DNA of 47,029 nt from Soonwooa sp. (GCF_030151385.1 NZ_JASLDS010000068.1:1-47029); one strand, 5' to 3'. Counted from the stretch's first letter, positions 17,925 through 25,333 are shown. The notes: generated from the letters alone by a model not told the origin. A program made the numbers and translations.

Positions 17925-18890
17925 TTAATTTTCTTTTATTTTTTCAATGAGTCGTTCAAAAGCGTCACGTTTCAGGGACGTATTAGAACTATAATAATCA
18001 TCAATTATATCAAGAAGTATTTCGGAATCGCGGTTCCACTTGTTAGTTTTTTCTAAAGTAAATTTTATAAAATCATTCCATTTTGCGGGCATTTCTTTGA
18101 ACTCTTCATCATACGTTCTTACCTCAGCGAGATTGGTTTTGTAAAAGTCTAAAACCTCTTGCGGAAAAAAGCTATAGATTAATTCTGATTGTCTAACGTC
18201 ATCATAATAAGTTCCATCAAAAAAATATTCTTTTAAAGCTTCTTTCTGTACAGCAGTAAGCTGGGTTGCTGTTGGACTTTTGGATTTGTAATAAAGCATA
18301 AAATCTGAATCTGGCAGCAGTATATTATCAAAAAACATTAAACCCTTTTTTGCATAATTGCCTCTAAGCATCGAAATATATTTGGAAATATACAATTTGC
18401 ATTTTTCATCGTCTTTTTTCTTAGCGATACTTTCTAGCCAAGTCATAAATTCTTCGACATCTTTTATGGCAGACTCATTTAATTCCTCGTAGTCTAAAAT
18501 TTTCACCAAATCACCAGAAGTTTTCCCTATCAGTAAGGTTTTTGTAGGGAGAGGCGTCGAACCGGGAAGAACTATATCAACAGGTCTTGGGATAGACATG
18601 ACAGCAGAAAAAGCGTTCGAAATTGTATTATCTACAACAAATTTTTTATTCGATAGGTCTATTTTTGGTTTCCGTAAATAAGAAAGAATTCTGATACTGT
18701 CAACGAGAACATAACTCTTATTGTCCGTTATCGGCAGCTTTTTTTGTTGGAGAAATAATGGTTTGGATATATTTTCTGTTATCACAACAACATCAGCATC
18801 CAACAGCATTTCTCGTAATGACCTTGTCTGTGCCGAAATTATATTTGTAATAAAAACTACGATTATAAATAAGGTATTTTTGCGATTCAT
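17925..18890 (-). CDS. Exported protein of unknown function
   Basis: 321 residues with a signal peptide (NTLFIIVVFITNIISAQ). The mature protein has VDSIRILSYLRKPKIDLSNKKF, a PVDIVLPGSTPLPTKTLLIGK segment and a helical C-terminal half with WLESIAKKKDDEKCKLY. No known motif was recognised. Its promoter region is the first copy of the exactly duplicated 43-bp module (18886-18928) that also precedes the gene starting at 22024. The two genes may respond to the same regulator. It is separated from the upstream WG-like gene by 70 bases. Confidence 0.6.
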   Translation of the reverse strand: MNRKNTLFIIVVFITNIISAQTRSLREMLLDADVVVITENISKPLFLQQKKLPITDNKSYVLVDSIRILSYLRKPKIDLSNKKFVVDNTISNAFSAVMSIPRPVDIVLPGSTPLPTKTLLIGKTSGDLVKILDYEELNESAIKDVEEFMTWLESIAKKKDDEKCKLYISKYISMLRGNYAKKGLMFFDNILLPDSDFMLYYKSKSPTATQLTAVQKEALKEYFFDGTYYDDVRQSELIYSFFPQEVLDFYKTNLAEVRTYDEEFKEMPAKWNDFIKFTLEKTNKWNRDSEILLDIIDDYYSSNTSLKRDAFERLIEKIKEN

Positions 18891-18928
18891 ATTTGGTGTT
18901 TTCTAAACCAAATATAAGTTTTTAATGC
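18886..18928 (-). promoter_or_regulatory. 43-bp duplicated promoter/palindrome module, copy 1
   Basis: This 43-bp sequence is identical to 22020-22062. It contains ATATTTGGT and ACCAAATAT as a perfect 9-bp inverted repeat with a 9-base spacer. Read on the minus strand, TATATTTG at 18916-18909 fits the Bacteroidota -7 box, and the second arm of the palindrome runs into the ATG at 18890. Expected transcription start is only ~12 bases before the ATG. At the -33 position the sequence TTTC is close to TTTG. The palindrome may be an operator that covers the -7 box and the start codon. Confidence 0.7.
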
Positions 18929-18960
18929 CAATGTTGAAATCTGTTAGTCGGTTATCATTT

Positions 18961-20232
18961 TTAATCATAATATTCGATTCCTTTTCGGTCAACCCAGCCT
19001 TTCTTGCCATTAGGATATTCGAAGCGAGCTAAATTTTCGATGTAAGGATCCAAACTTTTATATTTTGGCACTGTTCCAATATAAGGATAACACGTAACTA
19101 ATTTTCTACGATAAAGATAAAGGTGTGTACTTTTGGGAACAATCAAGTTGTACTGAAATGGAAGAATATTTTTTTCCTCTCGTAAATTCCAAAGACCAAA
19201 TTTTCCTTTTGATTTGGCAATGATAAAATAGGGCTCTAAAGGTGTAAAAAAACCAACATAGTACCAATAATCCTCCTCAATTAATTCTTTTTTATTATTA
19301 ACAAAAACAACTTTTGAAAATGATTTTGGCAACTGATAATCTACAGAACGAAACCTATCTATTGCATCTCTTTTTTTGAGATACGAAGGCGTCGGCGACT
19401 CCGTCGTTGTCGCATTTACAATATGTTTACCTATCGTATATTTTGTATATAAAGATTCTGTATCATTTCCCATTGCCCATCTTTTAACAGCAGGTTCTTT
19501 TGATAATTTCCCATTAATATCAATAAAATGCATTTGATTTTGTAAATCAATGATTTGCAAATAATTTTCGGAATATTTGTAAAACGATTTTACATCATCT
19601 TTTAAGAGAATACCTTTATCAATATTATAAATAGATTTTTTAGTATTTGCAAAAACAGCTGCAAAATCGTGACTGATAATCAAGGAGTCACATTCTGGAA
19701 GCACAAATTTTCGCCCCTCATTTTTAATGCCCAACTTTTTGCCAATCGCATATAAAGCCACTTTTTCATTATAGTAATTAAATTGTTTAACTTCATTTCT
19801 GTCAATGCTTACTTCTTGATTTTCTGCAAATTTTTTAACACTGGAAAATGTCTCATTTTTACCATAACGTTCTTGATTTACCCAAAAGGAATTTGAATCT
19901 TTTGCCGTCATAAAGCTTATCGCCTTATCCTGCTTATCAAAAAACATAATAAGCATTTTCCCTTTAATTTTTATTGTTTTGTAAGTTCCTAAATTGTGTT
20001 CGTTATACTGTTTATCAATATAATATTTTTCATTTACGAAATAAATCCAGTAGTCGTGATCTTCGTCTTCAATAGTTTTTCCGATGACATTAATTTTACT
20101 ATTAGAAAAGGAATTATCTACTTTGGGAAGCTTATTAAGAAAATCTAGTGTTGCTTTATTAATATCTTGTTCTTGTCCAAAACAAAGAATAGAGCATAAA
20201 AACAAGATAATTAAAGTAGGTATTTTCATCAT
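18961..20232 (-). CDS. Exported WG-repeat-like protein of unknown function
   Basis: 423 residues with a signal peptide (IPTLIILFLCSILCFGQ). The N-terminal part has acidic and lysine-rich segments. The middle is beta-rich, with a repeat-like YNIDKGILLKDDVKSFYKY and SKGKFGLWNLREEKNILPFQYN, and the C-terminus reads FEYPNGKKGWVDRKGIEYYD. The G-x-x-G-[WL]-[VN] steps are the WG/KWG repeat signature of secreted propeller-like proteins. The arrangement parallels the 502-residue protein at 12240-13748. It follows the 444-residue ORFan by 33 bases and belongs to the transcript starting at the 22024 promoter. Function unknown. Confidence 0.6.
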   Translation of the reverse strand: MMKIPTLIILFLCSILCFGQEQDINKATLDFLNKLPKVDNSFSNSKINVIGKTIEDEDHDYWIYFVNEKYYIDKQYNEHNLGTYKTIKIKGKMLIMFFDKQDKAISFMTAKDSNSFWVNQERYGKNETFSSVKKFAENQEVSIDRNEVKQFNYYNEKVALYAIGKKLGIKNEGRKFVLPECDSLIISHDFAAVFANTKKSIYNIDKGILLKDDVKSFYKYSENYLQIIDLQNQMHFIDINGKLSKEPAVKRWAMGNDTESLYTKYTIGKHIVNATTTESPTPSYLKKRDAIDRFRSVDYQLPKSFSKVVFVNNKKELIEEDYWYYVGFFTPLEPYFIIAKSKGKFGLWNLREEKNILPFQYNLIVPKSTHLYLYRRKLVTCYPYIGTVPKYKSLDPYIENLARFEYPNGKKGWVDRKGIEYYD

Positions 20233-20265
20233 TTGTTATTCGTGTTTTTTCTTAAAAACAAAATT

Positions 20266-21600
20266 CTATTGTTCTGCCACGCCAATCAAATCAGCTGTCG
20301 GTTTTAGATTATTGACAAAATCATTAAGCTTGTATTGATATGTTTTGTTGTCTTCTGTTCTAATTTCAACTTTGTAGCTTTCGGGAATAATTCTACTTTT
20401 AAGAATTCTTGACAGCAAATTTTTTCCCATATCGAAATCATCGCCTATTTGCAGATTACATTTTTCTTTATCAAAATCATAGCGACAATAATTCATTTCA
20501 TTATTTCCTGAAATGTCCAACTCTTGTACAATATAAGCTAAAAAAGAAAAAGTGGATAAAATTGAAGTCGATGTCACAAAGTAAACTTGAAAATTACGCA
20601 CTTCTTTCCTTTCGGGATAAGCAATATCATTAGGGTTGATAACATATTTAAGTATATTTTTTTTATCCTCAATTAATTTTCCATTGATGACATGAAAATG
20701 CTCTTTCAAAGGAAATTCGAGCTTTGGCGATTTCCCTTTTATTGTTGTTTTCACTTCCCACAAAACGATTCCTTTGTAGGAAGTATCTTGCTCGTTTTCA
20801 TAATAAGGCAAGTATTGGTATTTTTTTGTCTTTTGCAAATCACCTGCATCAAAAAAACTTTCCCGAATTAAATTCGAATTAAAATAGGAGTTTTCGAAGC
20901 TTAGTTTTCCATTTTTCAGAATCTGTGTAACAACCGAATCATTCACAAAAACAATGCTGTCTTTGTTCTTGTCTTTGAAATGAAAATATCTGTTTCCCTT
21001 CTCTTTTTCTATGAAAGTAGAATCTATAGTTCTACTGTTTTCGTTGGACGTAAGTGTAACTTTAGTGCCGTTTTCATAAGTTCTAATGATTTTAGAATTT
21101 TCCTTTTGCTCGTAATAACTCAACTTAGGATTTTGTTGGTTGTAAACATAGCTTCGGTTTTTTACATTAACATTTTTTCCATGAGTAAAATCAATGCTTT
21201 TGTAATGAATCGTTTTTAGATTTTTGGGGTCAGAACGAAAAGTAGTTTCGACGAAAGAAGCGTTTAATGCCGTTCTGGTAAAACTTTTTACGGTGTCACC
21301 ATCAAAATAATCAAACGTATAAGCATTTTCATTTCCAATTATTCTAACAGGATTCCCAAAATCATTAAAATGATAAAACACGGAAAAATTGGAGTTTGTT
21401 ATTAGCAGTTCATTCGATTTAGAATTAACGATAATTTCATTAACTAGTTCGTTATTTGCCGACTTTAAAGTAATGGTCTTAATTTTATTCTCTTTCATAC
21501 TTTGATAATCTCCAGAAAGAACCTTCTCAAGGTCTTTAATTTGAGAATTTAGTATCAAACTACTTAAGCTTAGCAATATGAATAAAAGTTTTCTTGACAT
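20266..21600 (-). CDS. Exported protein with short YD-like repeats
   Basis: 444 residues with a signal peptide (LLFILLSLSSLILNSQ). The mature part contains several short strand-turn-strand units reminiscent of YD/RHS-type repeats (FYHFNDFGNPVRIIGNENAY, TFDYFDGDTV) but too few to form a full RHS shell. The C-terminal third has CRYDFDKEKCNLQIGDDFDMG with a cysteine pair. Four bases separate its start from the stop of the preceding gene (21605), so the two are translationally close. Function unknown; surface or periplasmic location inferred from the signal. Confidence 0.6.
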   Translation of the reverse strand: MSRKLLFILLSLSSLILNSQIKDLEKVLSGDYQSMKENKIKTITLKSANNELVNEIIVNSKSNELLITNSNFSVFYHFNDFGNPVRIIGNENAYTFDYFDGDTVKSFTRTALNASFVETTFRSDPKNLKTIHYKSIDFTHGKNVNVKNRSYVYNQQNPKLSYYEQKENSKIIRTYENGTKVTLTSNENSRTIDSTFIEKEKGNRYFHFKDKNKDSIVFVNDSVVTQILKNGKLSFENSYFNSNLIRESFFDAGDLQKTKKYQYLPYYENEQDTSYKGIVLWEVKTTIKGKSPKLEFPLKEHFHVINGKLIEDKKNILKYVINPNDIAYPERKEVRNFQVYFVTSTSILSTFSFLAYIVQELDISGNNEMNYCRYDFDKEKCNLQIGDDFDMGKNLLSRILKSRIIPESYKVEIRTEDNKTYQYKLNDFVNNLKPTADLIGVAEQ

Positions 21601-21604
21601 CGGT

Positions 21605-22024
21605 TTAGTCTAACTCTTCTATGAATTCAAAATCATCTTCATCAGTCCTTGCCGGTTTTCCATACAAAGTATTTTTTTTGTATAGCAAAACATTGCCATC
21701 TAGGATTTTCGTTCCACTAAATTTTCGTTTCATTTGTGTGAAGACAATTTTGTTAGGTTCCTCAAAAAACCAACTCGTTACAAACCTCTCTCGCACACTT
21801 ACTTTTCCACAACTACTAATACTTTTTTCAAGAATTTCAACATTATATTTTTTAAAATTAAATTCTAGAAAAATTTGATAACCCGCACAGGAATTTGGAC
21901 TCGAAGTTTCTTCACAACCAAAACCTATTTTTCCTGTAAATGTCTTTCCAACAAATTCTTGGTTTAGTTGCGCGAACAACAATATAGAAACGAATGTTAA
22001 AATGAAACATAATCTAATCTTCAT
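21605..22024 (-). CDS. Small exported cysteine-containing protein of unknown function
   Basis: 139 residues with a signal peptide (LCFILTFVSILLFAQ). The mature protein has four cysteines in GFGCEETSSPNSCAGYQ and SSCGKVSVRER, spacing that would fit disulfides in the periplasm or outside the cell, and an acidic C-terminus (DEDDFEFIEELD). No family recognised. It is the first gene of a three-gene transcript (then 20266-21600 and 18961-20232), and its promoter is the second copy of the 43-bp palindromic module. The leader would be only about 12 bases. Confidence 0.6.
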   Translation of the reverse strand: MKIRLCFILTFVSILLFAQLNQEFVGKTFTGKIGFGCEETSSPNSCAGYQIFLEFNFKKYNVEILEKSISSCGKVSVRERFVTSWFFEEPNKIVFTQMKRKFSGTKILDGNVLLYKKNTLYGKPARTDEDDFEFIEELD

Positions 22025-22062
22025 ATTTGGTGTTTTCTAAACCAAATATAAGTTTTTAATGC
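22020..22062 (-). promoter_or_regulatory. 43-bp duplicated promoter/palindrome module, copy 2
   Basis: This is identical over 43 bp to 18886-18928, including the perfect 9-bp inverted repeat ATATTTGGT/ACCAAATAT and the minus-strand -7 box TATATTTG at 22050-22043. No TTTG is present at the expected -33 position here (AGCAAGCT instead). The identity ends at the start codon and just upstream of the -7 box, so it is not part of a longer gene duplication. Confidence 0.7.
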
Positions 22063-22242
22063 TAAGAGCTTGCTTTAATTCTACTGAAATATTTTTTATA
22101 AGTATTTTTCATAACTTCGATAATCTACAAAATGCAGATCATGTTTGGGTATTCTTAAACTTTTATCTATCAAAAATCCGAAACATCATTTTGTACAATA
22201 TGAGCTGTAATCTTTTAAAATAAAACCTAGTCTTAAAACAAC

Positions 22243-22692
22243 ATGGAATTATCAATCAAATTTTTAGAAAATAATGATATAGAAGATTTTCAAAAACTAT
22301 TAAAAATTTTTGAAACAGTTTTTGAGTGGAAAAATTACAAGTTACCAACAGATGTCTACCTAACCAACATTTTAAAAAATGAAAATTTCAAAGTTATTGT
22401 GGCTATTAACAAAAACGAGATAATTGGTGGACTTACTGGATATATTTTGCATGCTTATGACATTCCAAAGCCTTCCTTTTACATCTATGATTTAGGAGTC
22501 AGCACCCGATTTCAAAATAAAGGAACTGGAAAAAAGTTGATTGAGTTTTTAAAAAAATATACTACCGAAAACAATTTTCAAGAAATATATGTAACAACAG
22601 AACAAGAAGACAATGAACAAGCAATCAATTTCTATAGGTCCACACCGATAAGTGGCGAATTAAAAGTTTTACAATTTAATTACCTTATTTGA
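22243..22692 (+). CDS. GNAT acetyltransferase, AAC(3)-I-like (possible aminoglycoside 3-N-acetyltransferase)
   Basis: 149 residues, single GNAT domain. The sequence follows the AAC(3)-I subfamily closely: FETVFEWKNYKLPTDVYL, FKVIVAINKNEIIGGLTGYIL, SFYIYDLGVSTRFQNKGTGK (acetyl-CoA loop Q-x-K-G-T-G) and EIYVTTEQEDNEQAINFYRS. AAC(3)-I enzymes acetylate gentamicin-type aminoglycosides with acetyl-CoA in the cytoplasm. Many chromosomal relatives are not resistance genes, so activity is uncertain. It is the first plus-strand gene after the minus-strand island and sits amid decayed gene fragments, a setting consistent with horizontal gain. No obvious -7 box is seen; TACAATATG at about 22195-22203 is a weak candidate. 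Confidence 0.8.
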   Translation: MELSIKFLENNDIEDFQKLLKIFETVFEWKNYKLPTDVYLTNILKNENFKVIVAINKNEIIGGLTGYILHAYDIPKPSFYIYDLGVSTRFQNKGTGKKLIEFLKKYTTENNFQEIYVTTEQEDNEQAINFYRSTPISGELKVLQFNYLI

Positions 22693-22699
22693 TAAAAAA

Positions 22700-22904
22700 C
22701 TATTGCTAACATTGTATTAGTAAAACTTGGCGAAGAGTTAGAGTTAAAAATAGATTGCAATCATCGTTTCGGAAGAACTTCCACGAAAGGCTTCTGAAAT
22801 AAAAAAAAGATTACATAAATGCTTGAGCAACAAACTATCACTCAGAAAATTCTTTTATACTATTGAATGAAATAAGACATGAACTTGAAATCTTGTCTGC
22901 GTAA
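22700..22904 (+). pseudogene. Frameshifted coding relic downstream of the GNAT
   Basis: Three plus-strand frames give coding-like stretches in succession: NIVLVKLGEELELKID, then VSEELPRKASEIKK, then after a run of eight to nine A the frame of NYHSENSFILLNEIRHELE, which ends at TAA 22902-22904. A TGA at 22824-22826 interrupts the last one. The homopolymer at the frame switch is a usual site of indels. No complete gene can be read, and I cannot name the ancestor. Minus-strand reading gives nothing better. Confidence 0.4.
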
Positions 22905-22939
22905 AATAAAAGTAAATAGAATAAAAATTATTATAAAAA

Positions 22940-23506
22940 ATGACACCAGATTTCAAATCAGCTATTTTGAGAGTAGTACCATATATTATTGTTTTAATTG
23001 TCTTGAAAATAGCTAGTCGTAACAAAAAAATAAATCAAGATAATTTTTTCTTGAAAAAGCCAGTAACGCCTACCCGATTCTTTTTCTGGTGGCTCGGTTT
23101 TTTACTTTACGTACTTGCAACTGAATTTGTGCTGTACAAATTTAATATTCTAGAAATAAAACCATGGAATCATAAGCCAGTTACAAGTATAGTTTTAATA
23201 TTAGGCAGCGTAGTTTTAGCACCCTTATTAGAAGAATTACTTTTTAGAGGACTGTTACTACAAAGGTTATTAAATTTAAAACTTAAAAAATATTTCGCCA
23301 TAATTATTCAGGCAATTGTATTTGTCTTGATGCATTCTTTTGCCTACGAAAATACATTGACATCTAACATAGGTATTGTTCAAACATTCATAGATGGCTG
23401 TCTGTTTGGAATAGCAAGAATGACAACAAAATCAATATACACCTCCGTTTCAATGCATGCAACAGGAAATCTGATTGCCGTATTAGAACGAATCTTAATA
23501 GCCTAA
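22940..23506 (+). CDS. CPBP family intramembrane metalloprotease (Abi/CAAX-like)
   Basis: 188 residues with several membrane helices. It has all three CPBP/Abi motifs: EELLFRGLLLQRL (E98, E99, R103), VLMHSF (H132) and SMHATGN (H173, N177). These proteins are homologues of the eukaryotic CAAX protease Rce1, and many bacterial ones take part in bacteriocin self-immunity or membrane protein turnover. The length matches the family. It stands alone between two decayed segments, 36 bases downstream of the relic at 22700-22904 and 430 bases upstream of the next one. Its substrate is unknown. Association with bacteriocin genes would support immunity, but none is in the window. Confidence 0.85.
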   Translation: MTPDFKSAILRVVPYIIVLIVLKIASRNKKINQDNFFLKKPVTPTRFFFWWLGFLLYVLATEFVLYKFNILEIKPWNHKPVTSIVLILGSVVLAPLLEELLFRGLLLQRLLNLKLKKYFAIIIQAIVFVLMHSFAYENTLTSNIGIVQTFIDGCLFGIARMTTKSIYTSVSMHATGNLIAVLERILIA

Positions 23507-24121
23507 AATAAAAAAACATAAAATAAAAGGTCTATAATTAATAAAGAGATTGGCAAAAGGACAGTCCAGGTACTAAGTCCAAGGTTTGTCTTTTTTTGTT
23601 CCTTAAATACTGTAAGAATTATTTTTTTCAATAATTTAGGATTGATTCTGTTTCTACAAAGTCGAAACTTTCGTCTTCGATTTTCCAAGCCTTCATTATT
23701 CTACAGAACTATTAGCTTTGATTTTACAACGACAAACAATTTTGAATAACTGGCAACCTATTCAAAACGGACAAATAATGTTTAGCAAGCATAGAAAGAA
23801 CTTTTGCACGTTTTTATCAAAAATACATAAACAAGTATTTTTATTACTTTTCAGGAGAATTTTATTTACTTAAAATAACTATTGGTTGTTGGCTTATTTA
23901 AGTTACCATCTCCAACTATTGATCAAGCACGGTAAGCTCTTTATCCAATCAAGAAATATTTCAAAAATCCCATAGGAGAACATTTTGATGAAAACGGATG
24001 ACTCGTTCGTAAATATAAACTCAAAACATTATTACATTATGAGGCTAAGGCGCTTTCTAAGTTTCCTCTTGGAATCTTATTGATATGACGTGAAAAACAA
24101 AATACAATTAAAATAGATTGA
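23507..24121 (+). pseudogene. Region of decayed coding sequence (at least one gene relic)
   Basis: The 650 bases between the CPBP gene and the tRNA terminator hold no intact gene. From about 23879 to the TGA at 24119 one plus frame reads LVVGLFKLPSPTIDQAR, stop, ALYPIKKYFKNPIGEHFDENG, TGA, LVRKYKLKTLLHYEAKALSK, FPLGILLI, TGA, REKQNTIKID, TGA. The stretch is coding-like with internal stops at 23933, 23999 and 24086. Upstream (about 23660-23880) other frames give WQPIQNGQIMFSKHRKNF and RFYQKYINKYFYYFSGEFY, also without intact reading frames. It is best read as remains of one or more genes; identity unknown. Confidence 0.45.
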
Positions 24122-24156
24122 TTTCACATCTTAAGTAGCCATTACAAAAAAAACAA

Positions 24157-24184
24157 ACTCCTTAATATATTGATATTAAGGAGT
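24157..24184 (-). terminator. Terminator of the tRNA gene (bidirectional stem)
   Basis: ACTCCTTAATAT and ATATTAAGGAGT form a perfect 12-bp stem with a 4-base loop. On the minus strand it is followed by TTTGTTTTTTTT, eight bases after the tRNA 3' end. On the plus strand it is followed by TTTTT, so it may also stop read-through from the decayed region. Confidence 0.85.
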
Positions 24185-24191
24185 TTTTATG

Positions 24192-24265
24192 TGGCCCCAC
24201 TTGGGCTCGAACCAAGGACTTGCTGATTATGAGTCAGCTACTCTAACCAACTGAGTTATAGGGCC
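24192..24265 (-). tRNA. tRNA-Met (CAT anticodon)
   Basis: A complete 74-base cloverleaf is visible on the minus strand. The acceptor stem GGCCCTA pairs with TGGGGCC, followed by discriminator A. The D arm is CTCAGTTGGTTAGAG, the anticodon arm GCTGA-CTCATAA-TCAGC reads CAT, and the T arm CTTGG-TTCGAGC-CCAAG is intact. The 3' CCA is not encoded and must be added. CAT could mean elongator methionine or, if the first base is modified to lysidine, isoleucine for AUA; the acceptor sequence alone does not decide. A full promoter lies upstream and a strong terminator downstream. Confidence 0.9.
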
Positions 24266-24292
24266 TCAAAATTTGGTTAAATTTTGTGTGTG

Positions 24293-24323
24293 CAAAAATA
24301 CTAATTTTTCTGTGCTACGCAAA
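24293..24323 (-). promoter_or_regulatory. Bacteroidota-type promoter of the tRNA gene
   Basis: On the minus strand TTTG (24323-24320), 19 bases, then TATTTTTG (24300-24293) match the -33/-7 consensus of Bacteroidota sigma factors. Start would be near 24286, giving a ~20-base leader before the tRNA 5' end at 24265. This is the clearest promoter in the window. Confidence 0.8.
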
Positions 24324-24327
24324 TTTT

Positions 24328-24726
24328 TTATGGCTTTTCTTGGCACAATTCTACCAACACACCATTTGTAGATTTGGGATGTAGGAAGACAACTAATTTA
24401 TTATCAGCGCCATCCTTTGGTTCTTCTGATATAAATTGAAATCCTGCTTTTTTTAATCTTTCGATTTCGAAAAGGATGTCGTCAACACCAAATGCGATGT
24501 GATGAATGCCCTCGCCTTTCTTTTCAATGAACTTTGAAATGGGACTTTCTCCTTTGGAAGCTTCAAGAAGTTCGATTTTGGAGTCGCCAACTTGATAGAA
24601 GGATGTTACTACGCCTTCGCGTTCTACACTTTCTTGTTTGTAGGATTCTTTCCCCAATAGTTTTGAGAATAACTCGTCGGATAATCCTAAGGATTTGACT
24701 GCAATACCGAGATGTTCTATTTTCAT
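24328..24726 (-). CDS. mce: Methylmalonyl-CoA epimerase
   Basis: 132 residues, a single vicinal-oxygen-chelate domain. The metal-binding and active-site pattern of methylmalonyl-CoA epimerase is visible: HLGIAV (H5), GIHHIAFGVDD (HH in the second beta-alpha unit) and VLVELCQ (glutamate near the C-terminus). It interconverts (R)- and (S)-methylmalonyl-CoA with a divalent metal, linking propionate and branched-chain amino-acid breakdown to methylmalonyl-CoA mutase and succinyl-CoA. The length matches the family. The mutase is not in the window. The tRNA promoter starts just five bases beyond its stop codon. Confidence is high for the family and good for the precise reaction. Confidence 0.92.
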   Translation of the reverse strand: MKIEHLGIAVKSLGLSDELFSKLLGKESYKQESVEREGVVTSFYQVGDSKIELLEASKGESPISKFIEKKGEGIHHIAFGVDDILFEIERLKKAGFQFISEEPKDGADNKLVVFLHPKSTNGVLVELCQEKP

Positions 24727-24760
24727 ATTTTAGATCTTATTATGTTTGCGTGAGGGCGAA

Positions 24761-24841
24761 GTGCATTGTTGGAGCTCGTTTTCTAAAAGCCTTGGCCGCG
24801 AAGCGAAGCCAAAGGGCGCTTTTGGAAAACAGCGACTGCAC
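24761..24841. repeat. Nested palindromic element between mce and rbfA
   Basis: Three nested pairings are visible: GTGCA (24761-65) with TGCAC (24837-41), GTTTTCTAAAAGC (24778-90) with GCTTTTGGAAAAC (24818-30, one G-T wobble), and CCTTGGC with GCCAAAGG inside. GC content is well above its neighbours. The structure resembles a REP-type or small mobile palindromic element. No coding sequence is supported here. Confidence 0.55.
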
Positions 24842-24869
24842 GTAGACCGACCTATCTGTTTTGTGGCTG

Positions 24870-24904
24870 CAAACCTCATAGGTTTTTGAAACCTATGAGG
24901 TTTG
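24870..24904. repeat. Perfect 16-bp inverted repeat with 3-base loop
   Basis: CAAACCTCATAGGTTT (24870-24885) is followed by TTG and its exact complement AAACCTATGAGGTTTG (24889-24904). This is a very strong hairpin on either strand. Flanks have no U-run long enough for a classical terminator. It lies upstream of rbfA, about 60 bases before its start codon. Confidence 0.75.
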
Positions 24905-24965
24905 GCTTTGGAAAAACAACGGGGCACGCCCATATTATATCAAACAAAAGTATTAAATTTGCGGC

Positions 24966-25328
24966 ATGAACGAAAGTAATAGACAAAGAAAAGTTGCGCA
25001 AATTATCCAAGAGGATTTTGCCGAGCTTTTTAGAAAACAATCTGCTGATAGTAACCAGAATTTTCTAATTAGCGTTAGCGATGTTAAAGTGACTGCTGAC
25101 CTTAGTATTGCCAAAATATATCTGAGTATTTTCCCAGCGGAATTGCGTAACCCAATTATGAAAGAAATTGAGGAAAACAAAGCGCAATACCGCAACTTTA
25201 TTGGTCAAAAGATGGGAAAACAGGTGCGTATTATTCCTAATTTGGCGTTTTATCTTGACACAAGTCTTGATGATGTTGAACGTATCGAAAAAGAATTAAA
25301 GGGCGAAGGCGACAATCCTATTCTGTAA
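24966..25328 (+). CDS. rbfA: Ribosome-binding factor A
   Basis: 120 residues, one RbfA KH-like domain: NRQRKVAQIIQEDFAELFRK at the start, DVKVTADLSIAKIYLSIFP in the beta core and VRIIPNLAFYLDTSLDDVERIE near the end. RbfA binds the 30S subunit and is needed for late 16S rRNA processing and cold adaptation. The length fits the family. It is followed after five bases by the LolE-like permease, so the two share a transcript. The strong hairpin at 24870-24904 lies in its upstream region. No -7 box was seen. Confidence 0.93.
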   Translation: MNESNRQRKVAQIIQEDFAELFRKQSADSNQNFLISVSDVKVTADLSIAKIYLSIFPAELRNPIMKEIEENKAQYRNFIGQKMGKQVRIIPNLAFYLDTSLDDVERIEKELKGEGDNPIL

Positions 25329-25333
25329 GATTT

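Noticed and set aside
16454..24121. In-frame TGA codons at tryptophan-like positions in three relics (16499, 22824, 23999 and 24086) as a sign of a recoded TGA
   Set aside because: An intact gene (22243-22692) stops at TGA and is followed by TAA, other intact genes use TGG for tryptophan, and the relics also contain TAA stops and frameshifts. TGG to TGA change during decay explains them.
24730..24933. Minus-strand open frame of 67 codons upstream of mce
   Set aside because: It coincides with the palindromic elements, has no family features and its base composition is set by the repeats.
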